Source of the DNA: Anaerolineales bacterium
GTDB taxonomy: Bacteria; Chloroflexota; Anaerolineae; Anaerolineales; Villigracilaceae
Reading direction: 5' to 3'
Assembly: GCA_030018695.1 (NCBI GenBank)
Contig: JASEHI010000001.1
Coordinates: 60,391 to 124,390, forward strand
DNA length: 64,000 bases
Below the pieces are notes generated by a model. It ran no database searches. It was not told the origin of the DNA and was given only the letters and a program-made list of their open reading frames with translations. Made by a program: the position numbers and the translations under genes. This document shows positions 56,173 through 64,000 of this stretch, one piece after another. Position 1 is the stretch's first letter, and the number at the start of each line of letters is the position of its first letter.

Positions 56173-57191
56173 CGAATGGATTTCCTCCTGCGCTCATTTT
56201 CAAGATCGTATTGTATCCACTTTTCCACCGACCAGTTCTCCGCCAGTTCTATCCTTTCAGCGGCCCAATGGCAATACTCCGGTGATATATCACATCCTTT
56301 CCACTTCCGTTCAAGTTGTTCTGCAACAACCGCTGTTGTCCCGGAGCCTAAAAATGGGTCAATCACCATGTCTCCAGGATTTGAAGAAGCCAGCACGAAT
56401 TTTCGTAACAGTTCCTCGGGCTTTTGTGTGGGGTGGTTTGTTTTTTCGTGCATCCCATTACAGGTCGTTGGGATTTCGATTACATCCCTGGGCTTTGCAC
56501 CGGCCGGATTGGGCTGCCAGATTCTACCTTTGCTATTTTCCCCATTCCCATATTGACTGGTCTCCGCTTGAGGATGTTCGGGATACTTCAAAGTATGGTC
56601 TCCGTAGGAAATGCGCACATTGTCAATATTCATCGTAAACGATTTGCTTTTCCTGAAGTGTAGAATACTCTCGTGAGACCGCCCCCAATCCAAGCCAAGA
56701 TTGGCTTTGTTCTTATAATGCCAGACCAGCCACCTGCACCCCTTGAAGAATTTCGAGGCGGGGAGCTTTATGTCCGCGAGTATTTCCGAAAAACCACAGA
56801 TATATAGTGTGCCGGTCGGTTTGAGAATGCGCGCGGCTTCCTCTATCCATTTCAATGACCAATTAACATATTGCTCCTGTGACTCAAATTCATCCCATTC
56901 CGCCTTCTTGATGTTGTAAGGGGGGTCAGCAAAAATCAAATCCACCGACGATGCTTCTAGGGAGCGCAACCACTCTATCGCATCTCCCGTCCAAATTTTC
57001 CCATTGGGATGCGAATAAAAGAGTCTGGGTGAAAGAGACTCTGACCCTTCCGCAGCAAGTTCGTGAAAAGTGCCTTTAAGCATTGGTTGACCAAAGAAAG
57101 TAGGGATTTCTTTGGTGCGCACATATTCCGCGACTGGCTCTCGGATGTTTAGGCTGTGTAACTTTTCGGACCTCGACTGCTTTTTACTCAT
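56169..57191 (-). CDS. site-specific DNA methyltransferase (N6-adenine/N4-cytosine)
   Basis: DLIFADPPYNIKKAEWDEF; DPFLGSGTTAVVAEQLERKWKGCDI. Confidence 0.93.
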   Translation of the reverse strand: MSKKQSRSEKLHSLNIREPVAEYVRTKEIPTFFGQPMLKGTFHELAAEGSESLSPRLFYSHPNGKIWTGDAIEWLRSLEASSVDLIFADPPYNIKKAEWDEFESQEQYVNWSLKWIEEAARILKPTGTLYICGFSEILADIKLPASKFFKGCRWLVWHYKNKANLGLDWGRSHESILHFRKSKSFTMNIDNVRISYGDHTLKYPEHPQAETSQYGNGENSKGRIWQPNPAGAKPRDVIEIPTTCNGMHEKTNHPTQKPEELLRKFVLASSNPGDMVIDPFLGSGTTAVVAEQLERKWKGCDISPEYCHWAAERIELAENWSVEKWIQYDLENERRRKSIR

Positions 57192-57339
57192 CGTGAGACT
57201 CTCTTACTGCACCGAGCGACTATCAAGATTATACGGCATTCTCACCTGTCTCGGACAATCACTTCAGCAAGGGCAAGCGGGCGGGGTCTCGATACGCCTG
57301 AAGAACACGGGCTACTCGACCACCGCCCTCGCGATGAAG

Positions 57340-58743
57340 TTATGCCAACAATCCCTCCGCAAACTTCAAGAATTCCTGCACATCCTCGAAATTGCTGACC
57401 AGCCCCAGCGAAACCCGCACCGCGCCGGAGGCTTTGCCGTCAATGCACAGGCGGAAGTCGTCGTAGCTCAGGCGCTGGTCGTGGCCGGGACTGGAGAAGC
57501 AGGCAGCCAGTTCGGGCTTGGAGATGCCCAGGGCCACCTCGCCCGCGCCCGGGTTGCAGAAACAGCCCGTCCGCAGGGAGATGTTGTGCTGGTTGGCCTG
57601 TTGTTCGATGAAACGGTGGTCAATCGGGATCCCGTCCTTATCATAGAAGTTGACCGTCACCGCGCCGCCGCGCGCGCGGGTCATCACCGGCCCGTAGACG
57701 CGGGCAAGCGGCTCGCCGCTGCTGTGCCTCATCGCCGTCAGCTTATCCAGCAGCCAGCCGGTCAGACAGCGCACGCGCTCGTGGATTGTCTTGTATCCGA
57801 TGGATTCGAGGTGCTTCAGGCCGATCTCGATCGCCGGGATGTTGAGATAGTCGAGCGTGCCGTCCTCGAAGGCGGCGTGACCTTCGGCCAGGTAATATTT
57901 ATCGCCCTGCACCGAGGCGACCGTGATCGTCCCGCCCGCGAACCATGGACGGTGCAGCTTGGCGAGTTTATCGCGGCGCGCCAGCAGCGCGCCGATGCCG
58001 GTCGGGTAGCCGAACATTTTGTAGAACGAGACCGGCACGAAGTCCGGCTGGACAGCGCTCAAGTCGAGGCGGTTGGTGGGGACGAAGGCGGCCGTGTCCA
58101 GCAGCACGTCCCAGCCCCGGTCGTGGGCGCGCTCGATCCACTCCAGCGGGTGCTGCACGGCCGAGAAGTTGGATTGGGACGGGTAGGCGAACAGGTTGAA
58201 ACAGTCGCCCTCCGCGAGGTTGAGAAAAGAATCGAGTTGCCCCTCGTCCACGCGCATATCCGGCAGGGCGACCGGGATGTAGGTCACCTCGGCGCCTTTG
58301 GCGTGGGCGAATTCGCGGATGCCGTTGACCGAGTTGTGGTTGTCGAAGGTCAGCAGGTAGTGGCAGCCCTGCCCAAAGGGATAGGATTCCCCAACCAGCT
58401 TGAGCGCGCCGCTGGCGTTCTGGGTGAAGATGCACACATACTCATCCGGTGAGGCGTTGAAGAATTGCAGAACGTATTCGCGGGCGCTTTCGATCATACG
58501 TGTCACGGCCTGCGAGGTCGGGTTGGACGAGTGCGGGTTGCCGAAGACGTTCTCGTCGAGTAGCGTGTGATGCTGGCGGATCTGCGACTCGGCGTACAGC
58601 CCGCCACCGGTGTAATCGAGATAGATGTGGCCGAGGCGGTCGAGACGGCTGTATTCGCGCTGGCGCAGTTCGTCAATGTCGTGGGTGGTGTCGTAGATGG
58701 CATAGGATTGGACGAAGTCAGCGTAGGCGGGATCGAATGGCAT
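57340..58743 (-). CDS. class V aminotransferase
   Basis: HIYLDYTGGGLYAESQI, FTQNASGALKLVGESYPF, DFVPVSFYKMFGYPTGIGALLARRD. Confidence 0.88.
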   Translation of the reverse strand: MPFDPAYADFVQSYAIYDTTHDIDELRQREYSRLDRLGHIYLDYTGGGLYAESQIRQHHTLLDENVFGNPHSSNPTSQAVTRMIESAREYVLQFFNASPDEYVCIFTQNASGALKLVGESYPFGQGCHYLLTFDNHNSVNGIREFAHAKGAEVTYIPVALPDMRVDEGQLDSFLNLAEGDCFNLFAYPSQSNFSAVQHPLEWIERAHDRGWDVLLDTAAFVPTNRLDLSAVQPDFVPVSFYKMFGYPTGIGALLARRDKLAKLHRPWFAGGTITVASVQGDKYYLAEGHAAFEDGTLDYLNIPAIEIGLKHLESIGYKTIHERVRCLTGWLLDKLTAMRHSSGEPLARVYGPVMTRARGGAVTVNFYDKDGIPIDHRFIEQQANQHNISLRTGCFCNPGAGEVALGISKPELAACFSSPGHDQRLSYDDFRLCIDGKASGAVRVSLGLVSNFEDVQEFLKFAEGLLA

Positions 58744-58804
58744 GGTGTCTCCTCGGTTTGTTGCTAATCCTTCGGCATCGAATAGCACGAATTTGTCGAA
58801 ATTT

Positions 58805-59614
58805 TCAGTAAGGCGGCCAGGGGATTTCGATCCCTTTTGTATAACCGTGCTTCTCGACGGCGTAGAGCCGGCCATGCGAAGGTTCGTCACAGCCGGGTTC
58901 ATCCGTAATTTTGGCCGTCGTAAGGTATGAGCCGAGCGGGGCAAAGTGGATCTGTCCATTTTGGCAGACCCAGGCTTCGATCAGGTAAGGGAACTGCTCA
59001 GAATCATCGCCTGCTCTCAGGGTGATCCCATTCCAGGAGATCGTAACCTCGCTCCCCTCACGCGCCGCGCTGACAAACGTCAGCGGGCCGTAGTAAGGCG
59101 ACTGGGGCAGCACCATGTCTTCCGGCTTGACAGGCGCGACGCTCATCAGGTCGCCCTTGATGTTCATCAGCTTTGCGTTGACCCAGCAGGGATTATTCCC
59201 GCCGATGGCGCGCACGTTGATCCAGGTGGCGGGTGCCCAGCCGCCGCCTTCGGTCTGGCTGAGGAGCTCCATGCGACCGATGATCTCCAGGTTGCTGCCC
59301 CCGACCAATCCATATTTGTAGAGATAGGGCGCGCCAGGCCCATAACGGCAACTGGCGTGCTCGACGATGACTTCGCCACGCAGGATGGCGTATGTCGGCG
59401 TGGGTGTGGCCGTGGGCGTCTCGGTAGGGGTTGGGGTGATCGTCGGTGTGGAAGAGGGAGTGAGGGTAGGCGTCTCGGCCGTTCGAGTCGCAGCGGCAGC
59501 CTGTGTTGCCGGTTGAGGGGTTTCCTTCGGTGCGCAAGAAGCGCTGAAGAGGATGAGCAACAAGGCAGTGACAAGAGTTCGATAGGGATTAACGGAATTG
59601 GTGTTTGCGGTCAT
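58805..59614 (-). CDS. TP-rich lipoprotein
   Basis: lipobox FSASC followed by (TPT)n linker and an SH3b-like region. Confidence 0.65.
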   Translation of the reverse strand: MTANTNSVNPYRTLVTALLLILFSASCAPKETPQPATQAAAATRTAETPTLTPSSTPTITPTPTETPTATPTPTYAILRGEVIVEHASCRYGPGAPYLYKYGLVGGSNLEIIGRMELLSQTEGGGWAPATWINVRAIGGNNPCWVNAKLMNIKGDLMSVAPVKPEDMVLPQSPYYGPLTFVSAAREGSEVTISWNGITLRAGDDSEQFPYLIEAWVCQNGQIHFAPLGSYLTTAKITDEPGCDEPSHGRLYAVEKHGYTKGIEIPWPPY

Positions 59615-59679
59615 GAAGATTCTTTGGCTCAATCCGAGAGATTTGTCCGGTAGAGAAGGAGAAAAGACGAGATCAAGGA

Positions 59680-60549
59680 TCACAACGCGATCAATACAAT
59701 TGCCGCAAACGCCAAGGCAATCCCAATGGCCTGCATACGCAGGATACGTTCCCTCAACACCAGCCGCGCCAGGGCGACGGTCGAACCGGGATAGAGCGAG
59801 CCGAGCACGGCGGCCACGTCCATGCGGCCAATTTGCCCAGCGAGAATGTAAAAACTATTGCCTCCGATGTCAAGCACGCCGCTCAGGGCGACCAGCGGCC
59901 AAAGGGCGCGCTTTGGCCGCCAGGGCTGCTTTTTGACAAGGTCGTATACCAGCAGGCTTGTGATGGATGTCAACCGCGAGGCGACAATCGGCCATAGGAC
60001 GGACACGCGACTGGCCTGGTGCATGAAGACAAAAAACAGGCCGAAGGTCAGGCCAGCCGCCAACGGCAGAACCAGCTCTTTCAGGCGGATGGCGGCGCCG
60101 TCTTCGCCGCGTGAGATCAGCCAGATGGCCGCCAGCGCCAGCGCGAAACCGGGTAACGTCCACAGCTTCGGCAGTCCCTCCGTCCATGCACCGACCAGCA
60201 CCGGGAGGATGGCCGCTGAAAGAGCGGAGACTGGCGCGGCCACGCTCATCCGGCCATCCGCCAAGGCGCGGTACAGGATGGAGAGCCCGACTCCGCCGCA
60301 CAGCCCGGCCGCGCCACCCCAGAGCCAAATGGCTAGAGACGGCAGAGGCTCGCCGGTAAAGTTGACCAGCGCGAGCAACAACGCCAGTCCGGTAGCCTGC
60401 CCACCGATGACCACACCGTAAGCGCTGCTGTGCCTGGAGGCCAGCCCGCCGCTGAAATCTGCCGCGCCCCAGGTCAGAGCGGAGAGGAGTCCAAAGAAGA
60501 TGGAAATCAGGAATTCCTCATAATGGAGCGCAGACTTCAGTCTGCACAT
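59680..60549 (-). CDS. EamA/DMT family transporter
   Basis: ten TM-like segments, LSALTWGAADFSGGLASR. Confidence 0.8.
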   Translation of the reverse strand: MCRLKSALHYEEFLISIFFGLLSALTWGAADFSGGLASRHSSAYGVVIGGQATGLALLLALVNFTGEPLPSLAIWLWGGAAGLCGGVGLSILYRALADGRMSVAAPVSALSAAILPVLVGAWTEGLPKLWTLPGFALALAAIWLISRGEDGAAIRLKELVLPLAAGLTFGLFFVFMHQASRVSVLWPIVASRLTSITSLLVYDLVKKQPWRPKRALWPLVALSGVLDIGGNSFYILAGQIGRMDVAAVLGSLYPGSTVALARLVLRERILRMQAIGIALAFAAIVLIAL

Positions 60550-60626
60550 TTTGCGGACTGAGGTCCGCGTTCCGGCTCTTCAGCATCTTCGCCATTTCCA
60601 GCACGCCTTCAGCGGCTTCACGTGGG

Positions 60627-61343
60627 CTAAAAGTCAAGGTCAAAATCTGCGTCGCCGGTGTAGCCGCACTGACCGACGCGCGGCGAATTGACGAGAGGCA
60701 AAAAAGCCTCATCGCCGCATTTGTGTTTCCGGGAACACTTTTTGCACAGCCAGCCCCCAGGCGCATAACTACAATATCCACACACAACGACTGCCGGTTT
60801 ACCGCACTCACTGCACGGGATGGCGGGAGGCTGATTGCGCGCCAGAATGCGGACACCTTTGTTCTGAATGGATCTTTCCCCTTCGGCCACGACTTTGCCA
60901 GCCAGCTCGGTGGTTGTGCCGAAGTCGTACTCGTGATCGAACTTCAGCCCAGGCTGCAGAACGGTGTACAACTTTGCGCTCATGCTTTTCGTGGGCATGG
61001 ATGGGCCGAAGAAATCCTTCCACATGGCATCCACCTGGCCAGTGTCCTCTTCGTAGCGGGTGTTGCCAATCGTGAACGCGCTCAGGTGTCCGCAGCATTC
61101 CAGCCAGATATCGCGCAAGAATTGGTCGAGTTCCGCCAGCTTCGCGGAGGCCGGTACTTCCAAATGAAGCCAGTATTCGGGCAGGTACTTTCCCCAGACG
61201 TTGATCCAGAACGTCTTTTGGGTTTTCCCACCCGCAGAGGCAGCCTGCTCTTGAAGGCATTTCTTGATGTGGCGGGAGATGACATTTTTTGCAAAGTCTT
61301 TCCCGCACAGATTGCAGGTTCCGGTGGACATTGGGCCTGTCAT
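60627..61343 (-). CDS. pRiA4-ORF3/IS1096-passenger-like protein with zinc fingers
   Basis: CNLCGKDFAKNVISRHIKKC; LHLEVPASAKLAELDQFLRDIWLECCGHLSAFTI; FDHEYDFGTTTEL. Confidence 0.7.
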   Translation of the reverse strand: MTGPMSTGTCNLCGKDFAKNVISRHIKKCLQEQAASAGGKTQKTFWINVWGKYLPEYWLHLEVPASAKLAELDQFLRDIWLECCGHLSAFTIGNTRYEEDTGQVDAMWKDFFGPSMPTKSMSAKLYTVLQPGLKFDHEYDFGTTTELAGKVVAEGERSIQNKGVRILARNQPPAIPCSECGKPAVVVCGYCSYAPGGWLCKKCSRKHKCGDEAFLPLVNSPRVGQCGYTGDADFDLDF

Positions 61344-61396
61344 AGATTTGTATCCTTTCTTTTTGTTTCTTGAGGAGTTTGTTTTGGCGGCCTTGA

Positions 61397-61756
61397 CTAG
61401 CGCGGCGGTTCACGCGGCTCGGTAATCAACCTGAGGCCGTCTAGAATCTGGCGTACTCGCTTTTGGGATAACGTGCCAATGTATTCACGCAGCAGGTTTT
61501 TATCTACCGTGAAAAGCTGGGATACCACAGCCACGTTTTGTTTGGAGAGGCCGCCTTCCCCGATCTCGAGCGAAACGTTGCCAGGTACAGCCGAGCGTTG
61601 GGTGTTCGAGGTAAGACTACAAACGAGAACGGTATTGATGCTGCTATGGTTGAACATATTGTTCTGGAGGGCCACACCTGGACGGCTATAGCCAGGTCCT
61701 GACCCGCTCGGCTCCTCCAGATCAATCCAGTAGATGTCCCCTTGATTGATTACCAT
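61397..61756 (-). CDS. MazF/PemK toxin
   Basis: NQGDIYWIDLEEPSGSGPGYSRPGVALQNNMFN...NVAVVSQLFTVDKNLL. Confidence 0.93.
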   Translation of the reverse strand: MVINQGDIYWIDLEEPSGSGPGYSRPGVALQNNMFNHSSINTVLVCSLTSNTQRSAVPGNVSLEIGEGGLSKQNVAVVSQLFTVDKNLLREYIGTLSQKRVRQILDGLRLITEPREPPR

Positions 61757-62007
61757 TCGCCCTCCGCAATGCGGCGCTGTTGACGCCGGATTTGTTGGAG
61801 GTGTAATTGTTCAGCCTCGTCCGGCGGAACATCTTCATAGGCCTTGTTGATTTGATCGAACAAGCGCTTATCCTGATAGTCACGGATGAAATTTTCCAAA
61901 GCCAGCACAAATACGCGGCTTCGGGAGACCTTCAACTCGTGGGCAAGGTTTTCCACCTGTTCGAAGAGTGAACCCTGGAGAGAGATTGCCGTTTTTACAT
62001 TCGCCAT
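61750..62007 (-). CDS. MazE/CopG-like antitoxin
   Basis: MANVKTAISLQGSLFEQVENLAHELKVSRSRVFVLALENFI. Confidence 0.85.
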   Translation of the reverse strand: MANVKTAISLQGSLFEQVENLAHELKVSRSRVFVLALENFIRDYQDKRLFDQINKAYEDVPPDEAEQLHLQQIRRQQRRIAEGEW

Positions 62008-62093
62008 TTTGTTATACCTTTTTTGTAGTTTAGTATAACTTCACGCCCTCCCTTTGTCAACAATTTTCCAAAAAGACAAACCTGTACGACGCT

Positions 62094-62963
62094 CTAAATC
62101 TTCCCCGCGGCTCGCGCCCGCGCCAGCACATTCTGCGCCGCCTTGACCAGCGGCATGTCAATCATCTTGCCATCCAGCGCAAACGCGCCGGACCCTTTGG
62201 CCTGATGCTCCTCGAAGGCCTCCACCAACCGCCGCGCGTGGGCGATAGCATCGTCATCCGGCGTGAAAGCCTCCTGCGCCGGCTGGACTTGATTGGGATG
62301 GATGATCTGCTTGCCCGTGCAGCCCAGCCGCGCCCCGAACTCGGCCTCGCGGCGGACTTTCTCGATATCGTGAAAATCTATTGTCACCATGTCAATCGCC
62401 CCCAGGCCGTAGGCCGCCGCCGCGGTGACGGCAGCGCTGCGGGCGTAAAATACCTCCCAGGCCTCCGGTGTGCGTACTGCGCCGACGCTGGCGGCGAAAT
62501 CCTCCGCACCGAAGATGAGCGCGTCAAGCCGAGGGTGGGAGGCGATTTCTTTCAGATTGAGGATGGCTTTGGGGGTTTCCACTCCCACCAATATTCTGAT
62601 GGAGTTGAGCGGCCAGCCGTGTGCCAGTTCCGCGGCCTCGATGATTTCGCTCGCCCATTGGATTTGCTCCAGCGATTCGATTTTGGGAATAACGATGCCA
62701 TCCGGACGATAAGGCAGGACGGCCTCGATATCATCCTTTTCCAGCCCCGAGCCGACGGCGTTGATGCGCGCCAGTTTTTCAGATATGCCGAAGTCCAGTT
62801 CCTGCAAAGCGCGGGCGATGGTGGTGCGCGCCTCGGTTTTGCGATTCAAGGCCACGCCGTCTTCCATATCCATGCAGATACAGTCCACGCCGAAGGTGAG
62901 GGCTTTTTCGATCTTGTGCCGGTCGTCGCCGGGGGTGTAGAGCAGGGCGCGTCGGGAGGGCAT
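62094..62963 (-). CDS. HpcH/HpaI aldolase / citrate lyase beta-like
   Basis: MPSRRALLYTPGDDRHKIEKALTFGVDCICMDMEDGVALNRKTEAR. Confidence 0.9.
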   Translation of the reverse strand: MPSRRALLYTPGDDRHKIEKALTFGVDCICMDMEDGVALNRKTEARTTIARALQELDFGISEKLARINAVGSGLEKDDIEAVLPYRPDGIVIPKIESLEQIQWASEIIEAAELAHGWPLNSIRILVGVETPKAILNLKEIASHPRLDALIFGAEDFAASVGAVRTPEAWEVFYARSAAVTAAAAYGLGAIDMVTIDFHDIEKVRREAEFGARLGCTGKQIIHPNQVQPAQEAFTPDDDAIAHARRLVEAFEEHQAKGSGAFALDGKMIDMPLVKAAQNVLARARAAGKI

Positions 62964-62976
62964 GGGATTCTCCGCG

Positions 62977-63342
62977 TTACCGCCATTCCGCAGGCCGGCG
63001 CAGGGTAAATCCATCGGGCTTGACCACTTCGTCTGGGAAAACGCTTTTCGAGAGTTTATCCCGCCCAATAAAATAAAATCCATGCGCTGTGCGTTGCAAG
63101 GCGACCGATGACCGTGCGGGAGGAAAAGCTACAACTACCTTAAAAACAGCCTGTCTCCGATGCCGCCCCTCTGGATAATTCACAATTGTTGTGAAATACT
63201 TTGTGCCAACCAGTTCTTGACCAGGTTTCATAAGATGTTGTGCCAGTAATTGGACATTGAGCCAATAAAACCATTTCCACTGCTTGTGTCGCAAGCCGTA
63301 GTAAAGGTTATAACCATCGATGTAAGCGATGACACGTTCCAC
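62977..63342 (-). pseudogene. NYN-domain protein lacking its middle (internal in-frame deletion)
   Basis: VERVIAYIDGYNLYYGLRHKQWKWFYWLN..LLA..LMKPGQELVGTKYFTTIV joined to VVVAFPPARSSVALQRTAHGFYFIGRDKLSKSVFPDEVVKPDGFTLRRPAEWR. Confidence 0.65.
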
Positions 63343-63354
63343 GAGAAATTCCTT

Positions 63355-63455
63355 CCCTGTTAAGAGACGACCCACCTTTCGGTGGGCGTCGGCCCGGAGA
63401 TGCTATCTCCGGGGGGTTGATTTGATTGTACTCCATTGCATGAAATTGTCAATCC
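63355..63455 (-). promoter_or_regulatory. promoter plus two-hairpin leader of the NYN cassette
   Basis: minus strand TTGACA-N16-TACAAT, then CCGGAGAtagcaTCTCCGG and GACGCCCACCgaaaGGTGGGtCGTC. Confidence 0.6.
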
Positions 63456-63579
63456 TTTTTCGTCGCCGGGGGTGTAGAGCAGGGCGCGGCGGGAGGGCAT
63501 TTTTTTCACCACGAAGTACACCCTGGCCTAGTCCGCCAGGGCAGGCGAAGGGTCACGAAGGAAAAACCGAAAGGTTTTC

Positions 63580-63633
63580 GGTTGCAGGTTGAAGGTCGAG
63601 AGGTCGAAGGTCGAAAGTTGAAGGTCGCAGGGG
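63580..63633. repeat. 7-bp-period array (gtcgaag/gttgaag)
   Basis: gttgcag gttgaag gtcgagag gtcgaag gtcgaaa gttgaag gtcgcag. Confidence 0.85.
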
Positions 63634-63993
63634 TTACAGCCAGATGGTTTGTCTTGTACGGGCGGATTCCAGCAGGGCGAGGATGGTTGCCACATTGCCG
63701 CGGCTCTCGGCCAAGCTCACGCGCGAAGGCTTGCCGAGCAGGATGGCGTCAGCCATGTCTTCCACTTCGCCCAAGTATAACTCCTGGCCGGGAACGCGAA
63801 TGGTCTTCACCTTACCATTGCGAGTGAGCAGGATTTTTTCCCGTCGTCCGGGCTTGAAGGGCGTGGGGATGGTGAGGCTCCCCTCGCTGCCGACGATTTC
63901 CATCTGGGCGCGGAACGGAGCGCGAAAACCGCAATCGAACTGGGCGAGGATGTTCCCTGCAAATTGCATCTGGCCGGCAAGCACCTCGTCCAC
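63634..63993 (-). CDS. Gfo/Idh/MocA oxidoreductase, C-terminal part (runs off the window)
   Basis: FRAPFRAQMEIVGSEGSLTIPTPFKP...LGEVEDMADAILLGKPSRVSLAESRGNVATILALLESA. Confidence 0.75.
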   Translation of the reverse strand: MDEVLAGQMQFAGNILAQFDCGFRAPFRAQMEIVGSEGSLTIPTPFKPGRREKILLTRNGKVKTIRVPGQELYLGEVEDMADAILLGKPSRVSLAESRGNVATILALLESARTRQTIWL

Positions 63994-64000
63994 CCCGCTG

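Larger units (their letters stand above)
62923..63500. repeat. 41-bp direct repeats (62923..62963, 63460..63500) flanking an NYN cassette
   Basis: tcgtcgccgggggtgtagagcagggcgcgtcgggagggcat vs tcgtcgccgggggtgtagagcagggcgcggcgggagggcat. Confidence 0.92.

Noticed and set aside
60627-61343. IS1096-passenger-like gene as evidence of an insertion sequence
   Set aside because: No transposase or terminal inverted repeats seen around it; this domain is common in chromosomal genes.

Overview
A 64 kb bacterial chromosomal window of about 60 recognisable genes. Gene content and style (SpoVS, SPFH/GntR pair, lamin-tail-domain surface protein, TP-rich lipoproteins, T-box-led valS) suggest Chloroflexota, probably Anaerolineae-like; this is inference, since no rRNA was seen. 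Core genes include dnaN, pdxST, tmk, gmk, acsA, a ribD-ribE-ribBA-ribH operon behind an FMN riboswitch, valS behind a T-box leader, and plsY. The accessory signal is unusual in five ways. (1) A tight operon at 15.9-22.1 kb encodes a membrane-anchored DsbA-like protein, a secreted protein with about 17 Cys, a solute-binding lipoprotein whose two halves are in circularly permuted order, and a PhnD-like/SBP_bac_5 fusion, with no permeases nearby. (2) Short tandem arrays with 7-bp (sometimes 8-bp) period but many different unit sequences occur between genes and also in frame inside valS, tmk and a T-box leader; dnaN carries a separate 24-bp in-frame repeat and valS a perfect palindrome. (3) About ten toxin-antitoxin-type modules are present, several decayed, some flanked by duplicated host sequence. 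(4) Three parS-like sites and a DnaA-box cluster suggest an origin-proximal location. (5) An NYN-domain cassette with its own promoter and hairpin leader sits between two copies of the 5' end of a citE-like gene. All coordinates were read by eye plus the ORF track; no searches were run.
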